Source of the DNA: Axinella damicornis
Taxonomy: Eukaryota > Porifera > Demospongiae > Axinellida > Axinellidae
Length of the DNA stretch: 64,000 bases
Direction: 5' to 3'
NCBI GenBank assembly: GCA_963931865.1
Contig: OZ007508.1
Location: forward strand, 6,266,737 to 6,330,736
The notes beneath the pieces are model-generated. The model ran no database searches. It was not told the origin of the DNA and saw only the letters and a list, made by a program, of their open reading frames with translations. Each line of letters opens with the position of its first letter. The stretch's first letter is position 1. Shown in pieces: positions 57,432 to 64,000 of this stretch. Both the position numbers and the translations under genes were made by a program.

Positions 57432-57683
57432 GTGGGGAGGGTAACTGGGCGGATGAGTAGGGGGGCAGTACAGAGGTTGGTGGCCAGATTGTTGGCGGAT
57501 GTCGGCGTTGCTGGGGAACATGTGTAGTCAGTGTTGGTAACTCAGCATCTACCGATGCCCTCTCTAAACCTGAGGTATGGTCTTGTCTACATACACGTTT
57601 TGCTGCTGGAAGACTTTGTTCCTCACCACCATCTCTTGATTCTGGTGGCCCACCTTCATCGTGAACACCTGGACCTGTGCCTC
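57432..57683 (-). pseudogene. NLR-D, truncated start of exon 2
   Basis: Acceptor TTCACAACAG at 57684 and the GGTGPGVHDEGGPPES start match NLR-B and NLR-C closely. A 1-bp insertion near 57493 shifts the frame. Homology ends at 57432 within the Pro-rich linker (SYPPH), so the NACHT and LRR regions are absent. Its intron and CARD exon persist upstream (57684-63953; 63954 onward). The whole is a pseudogene of the same duplication. Confidence 0.85.
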
Positions 57684-58499
57684 CTGTTGTGAAGAGAGTA
57701 GTGGGTGTGGCTTTAACACTTTGCATGCAGTTGGCCACCTTGGACCAATGTGTATGCACAGACAACACAGAAGGCAACTATAGAGGCCTAGCTTCAACTT
57801 GTAACGAATGGGACTTAAGGGTAAACCCCTGCCGATCTAAGTTTAGGGCATGTCTTTCCACTTATGCCACTATTCAAGGTAGATAGCACTTTGAAGTTAG
57901 CCATGAATTTGACAATGGCCACAGTGCACCATCAGTATGCTCAGGTCCTTGCGGATGTAATGTGGCGGTGTATGTACGTAACTCAATTACCCATTACATT
58001 GCTACTGTACTACTGTGTAGCAGGTTACTTTCATGGGTGGACATTCCATGATAATTAACATGTATGCTTCATAAGGACATTTTTGCATTTCTACGTTCGT
58101 GGTGCCAATTACGTATAACATGCTTCGATTATGGATGACCTACATTGTAAGATGCTTAGTGTAGGCATGGATCGATTTAATATACTGAGGCCAACGTTTC
58201 GAGTGAGAGATATGGGAGCTAGGCGATTGTTGGAGAAGCTAACTACTATGCCAACGCAAGAGTTACAGCCACTTGCTTTTTCGCCACTTGCAACCAGTTC
58301 TCTATTTACTTCGAGGGGCAACCGCACTCCTGGTAGCCGCGGTTAAACGGTAGCACAAGCTAAGTGTGACAGTTCGTTCCAATTATCACACATGACGTGA
58401 GTACCATGATAGCTATATACAGGGAAGATCAGAGTGCTCTCAAGTACCATTCATAAACTAGAGGTGTTCATAGAACACATACCCCGCGCGGAACGTCTA

Positions 58500-58740
58500 C
58501 AGGATACAGTGCAGCTACAATCGACGTGACATCTCTGCCGTTCGCATCGAACAAGTGCTATCGCGTATACTGTGTTCGTGTATATGGCCATATCCAAGGT
58601 GTGGGAGTGACCGCTTACCGAATATACAACAACATGCATATTGTGAAGTTGAAGAGGTGTGGCCAAACGTTACGAATAATAGGAAATAGCTGGAAAAACA
58701 GCCTTCACTTCAGTCAGGTACACATAGAGCAGTTTTTTGC
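58500..58740 (+). other. Open stretch unique to unit 1
   Basis: The frame reads CYRVYCVRVYGHIQGVGVTA then YRIYNNMHIVKLKRC and reaches CAG|GTACAC near 58718. GHIQGV resembles the acylphosphatase loop (GxVQGV), but the following Arg spacing does not fit, so I do not assign it. A second frame is also open. 58805-58880 holds a repeated GACAGACGACTGACT and a CCCCGC/GCGGGG hairpin. Confidence 0.3.
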
Positions 58741-58980
58741 TATTTGCTATTGTTTGACTCCCTTTCGATGGTTTATGAGGGTCTATGTGGCAAAAGTTGA
58801 ATTTTATTCGCCTGACAGACGACTGACTGACAGACGACTGACGGACAAAACCGATTGCTTAACCCCGCTTCGCGCATGCGCACGCGGGGTAATTAGCCGC
58901 GTTGCAACCTGCTGTAGCGCAAGCTAAGTAGTGCAATGCGTTCCAATTAACGCACATGCCGCGTGGCTCGATCGCGAGCA

Positions 58981-59266
58981 ATGGCGACCAAAAGGAAGAC
59001 AAGACATTATTACAGCACTCACAACTTAGCCAGCACGGTGAGTTTCGGCATGTAAGCGTCAGTGAACGACAGTGATCATGGCCCTGCGGTCAGAATCTTC
59101 GTGTGCCTTTCCTATGAACGGTACTGCCACCGGAAGTCGAAGAGAGCGCTCGAGCAATGGCGGCCGACGGCGAGACAATAGCGGTCATATCTCCACCATC
59201 AAGGTGAGTTTCAGCACCACCTTTTTACGTTCAGGTCAGTACATGATAGCGATCACGGCGGTGTAG
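58981..59266 (+). CDS. Unit 1 small gene copy
   Basis: Kozak-like GCGAGCAATGGCG starts MATKRKTRHYYSTHNLAST, then GTGAGT (59038). A CAG at 59091-59093 precedes a second open block (like NLRVPF... SARAMAA in other units). Read without splicing, this copy stops soon after the first block. Splicing out about 56 nt would keep phase 0. Function unknown. Confidence 0.4.
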
Positions 59267-59578
59267 TCAGAATCTCTGTAGACCAATCCTAAGTACTCAA
59301 ACATTATATTATTTATGTTAATTAATTAATTATCGAGGGGCAACCGCACTCCTGGTAGCCGCGGTTAAACGGTAGCACAAGCTAAGTGTGACAGTTCGTT
59401 CCAGTTGTCACACATGACGTGAGTACCATGATAGCTATATATAGGGAAGATCAGATAGAGTGCTCTCAAGCGCATTGCAACCCCCGTTACAACTCGCCGT
59501 AGCGCAAGCTAAGTATCGCAATTCATTCCAATTAACGCACATGCCACGTGGCAACCACGCTCCAGTCGATCGCGAGCA

Positions 59579-59887
59579 ATGGCGACCAAAAGGAAGACAA
59601 GACATTATTACAGCACTCACAACTTAGCCAGCACGGTGAGTTTTGGCATGCAAGCGTCAGTGAACGACAGCGATCACGGCCGTGGTCAGAATCTTCGTGT
59701 GCCTTTCCTAAGAACGGTACTGCCACCGGAAGTCGAAGAGAGCGCTCGAGCAATGGCAGCCATGGCAAGACAAAAGCGCTCATATCTCCTCCACCAAGGT
59801 GAGTTTCAACACCAACTTTTTACATTCAGGTCAGGGCATGATAGCGATCACGGCGGTGTAGTCACAATTTCTGTAGGCCAAGCCTAA
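59579..59887 (+). CDS. Unit 2 small gene copy, open without splicing (102 aa)
   Basis: The best preserved copy. It starts MATKRKTRHYYSTHNLAST, continues through VNDSDHGRGQNLRVPF, LRTVLPPEVEESARAMAAMA, RQKRSYLLHQ and ends with a second block (RSGHDSDHGGVVTISV) that echoes the first: an internal duplication of DSDHG plus V..I.V. It is basic with no recognised domain. Whether the 54 bp between GTGAGT and CAG are spliced is unclear, since both readings are open. Confidence 0.45.
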   Translation: MATKRKTRHYYSTHNLASTVSFGMQASVNDSDHGRGQNLRVPFLRTVLPPEVEESARAMAAMARQKRSYLLHQGEFQHQLFTFRSGHDSDHGGVVTISVGQA

Positions 59888-60049
59888 GTACTCAAACATT
59901 ATATTATGTTAATTAATTAATTAATTACGAGGGGCAACCGCACTCCTGGTAGCCGTTGCAACCCTGCGATTGCCTCGCCGTAGCAAAACTAATTATTGCA
60001 ATTCGTTCTAATTAACGCACATGCCACGTGGCTCAGTCGATCGCGAGCA

Positions 60050-60360
60050 ATGGCGACCAAAAGGAAGACAAGACATTATTACAGCACTCACAACTTAGCC
60101 AGCACAGTGAGTTATGGCATGCAAGCGTCAGTGAACGACAGCTATCACGGCCGTGTGGTCAGAATCTTCGTGTGCCGTTCCTAAGAATGGTACTGTCACC
60201 GGAAGTCGAAGAGAGCGCTCGAGCAATGGCGGCCATGGCGAGACAAAAGCGCTCATATCTCCACCACCAAGGTGAGTTTCAACACCAACTTTTTACATTC
60301 AGGTCAGGACATGATAGCGATCACGGCGGTGTAGGCAGAATTTCTGTAGGCCAAGCCTAA
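60050..60360 (+). pseudogene. Unit 3 small gene copy
   Basis: Same start block (MATKRKTRHYYSTHNLAST) and GTGAGT. The unspliced frame stops at 60184 (VRIFVCRS), while the second block (PEVEESARAMAAMARQKRS) is intact in the shifted frame that splicing would restore. Confidence 0.45.
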
Positions 60361-60606
60361 GTACTCAAACATTATATTGGATTATATTGGATTATATTAT
60401 ACGAGGGGCAACCGCACTCCTGTTAGCCGCGGTTAAACGGTAGCACAAGCTAAGTGTGACAGTTCATTCCAATTATCACACATGACGTGAGTACCATGAT
60501 AGCTATATATAGGGAAGATCAGAAATTATTTAGAGTGTTCTCAAGCGCATTCTCGCAATTCGTTCCAATTAACGCACATGTCACGTGGCTCAGTTGATCG
60601 CGAGCA

Positions 60607-60923
60607 ATGGCGACCAAAAAGGAAGACAAGACATTATTACAGCACTCACAACTTAGCCAGCACGGTGAGTTTTGGCATGCAAGCGTCAGTGAACGACAGC
60701 GATCACGGCCGTGGGGTCAGAATTTTCGAGTGCCTTTCCTAAGAACGGTACTGCCACCGGAAGTCGAAGAGAGCGCTCGAGCAATGGCAGCCACGGCGAG
60801 ACAAAAGCGCTCATATCTCCACCACCAATTCAAGGTGAGTTTCAGCACCAACTTTTATCATTCAGGTCAGTGCTTGATAGCGTTCACGGTGGTGTAGTCA
60901 GAATCTATGTAGGCCAATCCTAA
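60607..60923 (+). pseudogene. Unit 4 small gene copy, frameshifted
   Basis: An extra A at codon 4-5 (ACCAAAAAGG) shifts the first block. The second block is intact (PEVEESARAMAATARQKRS). Confidence 0.45.
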
Positions 60924-61136
60924 GTACTCAAACATTATATATATTATATTAATTATTTACGCGGCACAATTTTTCGCCTACCAGGAGTGTAATTATATTA
61001 TACGAGGGGCAACCGCACTCCTGGTAGCCACGTTGCAACCCCGGTTGCGACTCGCCGTAGCGCAAGCTAAGTATTGCAATTCGTTCCAATTAACGCACAC
61101 GCCACGTGGCAACTACGCTCAAGTCGATCGCGAGCA

Positions 61137-61447
61137 ATGGCGACCAAAAGTAAGACAAGACATTATTACAGCACTCACAACTTAGCCAGCACGGTGAGTT
61201 TCGGTATATAAGCGTCAGTGAACGACAGCGATCACGGCCGTGTGGTCAGAATCTTCGTGTGCCTTTCCTAAGAACGGTACTGCCACCGGAAGTCGAGAGA
61301 GCGCTCGAGCAATGGCGGCCAACGGCGAGACAAAAGCGCTCATATCTCCACCACCAAGGTGAGTTTCAGCACCAACTTTCATCATTCAGGTCAGTGCATG
61401 ATAGCGATCACGGCGGTGTAGCCAGAATCTCTGTAGGCCAATCCTAA
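61137..61447 (+). pseudogene. Unit 5 small gene copy, frameshifted
   Basis: The start block has one change (MATKSKTRHYYSTHNLAST). The second block has lost one base (GTCGAGAGAGC for GTCGAAGAGAGC), breaking the frame. Confidence 0.45.
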
Positions 61448-61499
61448 GTACTCAAACATTATTTATATTATATTATATTATGTTATATTGGATTATATT

Positions 61500-61655
61500 A
61501 TATTACGCGGCACAATTTTTCCCCTACCAGGAGTGTAATTACGCGGCACAATTTTCCCCTACCAGGAGTGTAATATTATTTACGCGGCACAATTTTTCCC
61601 CTACCAGGAGTGTAATTATTTACGCGGCACAATTTTTCCCCTACCAGGAGTGTAA
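61500..61655. repeat. 37-40-bp tandem repeat at the right end of the insertion
   Basis: Four near-identical copies of ACGCGGCACAATTTTTCCCC plus TACCAGGAGTGTAAT, the last one abutting host sequence. A fifth, diverged copy lies at 60957. Confidence 0.9.
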
Positions 61656-62298
61656 TATCAATCACAACATGAGGGACAGTTTGTGATAGAGGAGCCTGTG
61701 GATTGAGGTACAGTTGTAGTCTCGTGCCCAGACTCACCCACACATGCGAAAAGAGGGTCTGGTGTTCTGAGCAACATTTCTTATCACATGGGGCAGGGCC
61801 GCTCTCGGTCGAATCAGATAGCTCATTGCGATTGACGTTGGCGATCAGAACTTTTTGGGGAATCACAAAATTGATACTCCACGAAAATGACCCGGTATGC
61901 AGTACCTGCATATAGGAAGTGCTTAGAGTTAATTGAGCTGACCTACCTTCAGCATGTGTACCTGGGGCAATACCCAAATGTCCGCCTGTGTGGGGAAGGA
62001 AAGGAGAGGTCTTGAAATGGAACATGGATGTGAAAACCCCTCAGATAGCAAAAGGGCTCACATGAAGCTGATAAGTACATCACAAGTTTAGCATATCTCA
62101 CAAGTTTAATGTTAGGTTCCACTCTTAACGTATGAAACGCTTCGGCAGCCATGCAGCTGCATGGGTATTAGGTTAACAGTCAACATGGCCAATGCAAGCC
62201 CTTATTTGATGGGGTCTTACGTTACGGTAGACAGAAAGGTTGCGTAGGCATCTTGGTACATTGAGCAGTAATGATATAGTTTATAAGGAAAATCTCTC

Positions 62299-62371
62299 CA
62301 ATGGCAATGGTGGGATTATAACCTGCAACCCTTCGATTAGCAGTTGAATGCTCAGCCACTGTAGTCAGGGA
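62299..62371 (-). repeat. tRNA-derived (SINE-like) sequence, copy of 16424
   Basis: GTGGCTGAGC, CTGCTAATCGAAGGG and GGTTATAATCCC on the minus strand. Same site as in intron B. Confidence 0.55.
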
Positions 62372-62566
62372 CTAGGTGGGAGGGACTAGACTGGTGACCT
62401 TCAGTTACCGTCATACTTACATAACGTAAAGCCATTGCGATACGATGGAACCAGCACAAGATAGCACTATATACCTGGACCCAACTATCACCATGCAGAG
62501 TCAGGCTCATACAGATGCAATGAGGGAGCAAGTGAGCAGTGCTACTTGCATGCAATCACTTTTCTA

Positions 62567-63116
62567 GTGCGAGAGTCTGTGAGTAACAGAAGTCTGGGGT
62601 TCATTGGACAGGCATAGTGTGCGTGTCTGTGAGTAACAGAAGTCTGGGGTTCATTGGACAGGCATAGTGCGAGTGTCTGCGAGTAACAGAAGTCTGGGGT
62701 TCATTGGACAGGCATAGTGCGAGTGTCTGTGAGTAACAGAAGTCTGGGGTTCATTGGACAGACATAGTGCGAGTGTCTGTGAGTAACAGAAGTCTGGGGT
62801 TCATTGGACAGGCATAGTGCGAGTGTCTGTGAGTAACAGAAGTCTGGGGTTCATTGGACAGGCATAGTGCGAGAGTCTGTGAGTAACGGAAGTCTGGGGT
62901 TCACTGGACAGGCATAGTGCGAGAGTCTGTGAGTAACAGAAGTCTGGGGTTCATTGGACAGGCATAGTGCGAGTGTCTGTGAGTAACAGAAGTCTGGGGT
63001 TCATTGGACAGGCATAGTGTGAGTGTCTGTGAGTAACAGAAGTCTGGGGTTCATTGGACAGGCATAGTGCGAGTGTCTGTGAGTAACAGAAGTCTGGGGT
63101 TCATTGGACAGGCATA
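62567..63116. repeat. 50-bp minisatellite, 11 copies
   Basis: Unit: TAGTGCGAGTGTCTGTGAGT followed by AACAGAAGTCTGGGGTTCAT and TGGACAGGCA, with an exact 50-bp period (GGCATAG at 62611, 62661 and so on to 63111). Intron B (16680-16730) and intron C (46770-46830) hold one copy each. Confidence 0.97.
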
Positions 63117-63953
63117 GACCAGTGACGCACAACCTTCGTACTTAACCTCTATCTCATGCATAATGTATTTACAAGATCACATGATATCTAGTGGATACTG
63201 TCTTTGCCAGAGGTGCCATTGCAGAAGGTTGTCAGCGTGTCAGAGTAATGGACTACATTGGACTCACGCAGCTGCAGTGAGGGAGGTGGGAACTCAAGAG
63301 ACCTCTCAAGAGAGAACTCTTGGGCACCACACTAGACACAAATGCTATGAGGGAGGCGAGAGATCACCAGACCTCTGCACAGAGAGATGCCCAACACTGG
63401 AATCACACGGATACTGAAGTGAGTGAAGCTACTTGCAACAAATGAATGTTACTGCATCCGGATAATGTTGCATGGGGTTTGTGCATAGCTGCAGCATCAT
63501 AGTGAGCAACTTGTAGAGTTGCAACCCAACCTCTCTACTAACCAGACTACACTTGAGCACCTGGTTTACTTAAACATACTCTAGATACACTTCTCTGGGG
63601 TTATTTTTTTAGTTTCAAATTCCTGCCTGACCAATAACCACTTCGATATTCATTATGTTCACATGGGTACTTCTATTCAGGAAATGGGTACTGGTAGTAC
63701 TGTTTTGTATTCATGGGTACTTGTAATTGATGGGTACTTACACTCCCAAGTTCAATCAGGCAATGCTAACCTGCTCTAGCTGAAAAATCAGCATTGAATA
63801 CTAGTATAAAAGGCGAGGACTGCTTTCTAGGTCCATTTGCACTTTGAACGAAATGGCACACCCAGCTCCAAGCGGCCTTTCACAGCTATGGCCAGATATG
63901 GCTACATCCATGGCTAATTTGGACCACTTCATCATACCAGATGAAACACTCAC

Positions 63954-64000
63954 CCTCCATACTCTCCACCAGTGACTGCAGTGAAGGGTCTTCCTTCAAA
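63954..64000 (-). CDS. NLR-D, exon 1: CARD end (partial, cut by window)
   Basis: The minus strand encodes EDPSLQSLVESME before GTGAGT (63953-63948), identical in layout to the ends of the exons at 21073 and 49940. The rest lies beyond the window. Confidence 0.75.

Larger units (their letters stand above)
58312..61655. mobile_element. 3.3-kb composite insertion of five tandem units
   Basis: Inserted between ...TCTATTTACTT and TATCAATCAC..., which are contiguous at 15733-15752. No target duplication is seen. The left motif CGAGGGGCAACCGCACTCCT recurs at about 58312, 59333, 59929, 60401 and 61003. The right motif (ACGCGGCACAATTTTTCCCC then TACCAGGAGTGTAAT) recurs five times at about 60957, 61505, 61540, 61579 and 61620. 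The two share CACTCCTGGTAG in inverted orientation. Between them each unit has a shared upstream block (GTACCATGATAGCTATATA and/or ATTAACGCACATGCC) and a small reading frame. Class unknown. Confidence 0.85.
57684..63953 (-). other. NLR-D intron (6.3 kb), copy of intron B
   Basis: 57684-58311 and 61656-63440 match 15250-15735 and 15740-17050 almost base for base. The 58312-61655 piece is an insertion. Near the CARD exon, 63640-63900 matches 48130-48430. Confidence 0.75.

Noticed and set aside
58526..58720. Acylphosphatase-like gene
   Set aside because: GHIQGV resembles the active loop, but the catalytic Arg spacing and the rest of the fold are not seen.
62567..63116. CRISPR array
   Set aside because: The 50-bp repeat has no spacers and lies in an animal intron.

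Overview
The window reads as animal nuclear DNA, most likely from a demosponge. The evidence is tandem NLR immune-receptor genes (death-fold exon plus NACHT-LRR exon) of the type expanded in Amphimedon-like sponges, GT-AG introns, tRNA-derived SINE-like sequence, animal DNA transposons and a decayed LINE. The species is inferred, not proven. A cnidarian source is less likely but not excluded.

Layout. All NLR genes lie on the minus strand. NLR-A is at 661-4515. NLR-B has its NACHT exon at 12872-15249 and its Death+CARD exon at 21073-21682. NLR-C has its NACHT-LRR exon at 36259-39671 and its CARD exon at 49940-50243. NLR-D is a truncated NACHT-exon fragment at 57432-57683 plus a CARD exon cut by the window edge from 63954. 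Every first exon ends in phase 1 and every second exon begins in phase 1. The joined lengths are exact multiples of three for A, B and C, which ties distant CARD exons to their NACHT exons across 0.45, 5.8 and 10.3 kb introns. The B, C and D introns are copies of one another, so insertions can be dated by comparing filled and empty sites.

The introns are landing sites. Intron B carries a pogo/Tigger-like transposon (about 17.05-19.83 kb) and a 390-bp MITE. Intron C carries a decayed non-LTR retrotransposon (42.3-46.0 kb), a MITE and a Helitron-like fragment. Intron D carries a 3.3-kb insertion built from five tandem units, each with a small conserved reading frame, and a 50-bp minisatellite expanded from one to eleven copies.

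Between the NLR genes lie repeated pieces of a second minus-strand gene family (8.2-11.2 kb, about 25.8-34.2 kb and about 54.3-57.0 kb). It has signal-peptide-like first exons and a conserved exon with an LTPLA-type motif; its function is not recognised. A separate small cysteine-rich gene model lies at 6265-7283. The duplicated unit therefore appears to be [NLR + neighbour gene], copied three to four times.

A family of short TIR elements with 9-bp target duplications, including members of only 46-70 bp, is scattered throughout. NLR-B is broken before its LRRs by an 11-bp deletion, NLR-D is a pseudogene, and NLR-A and NLR-C look intact.
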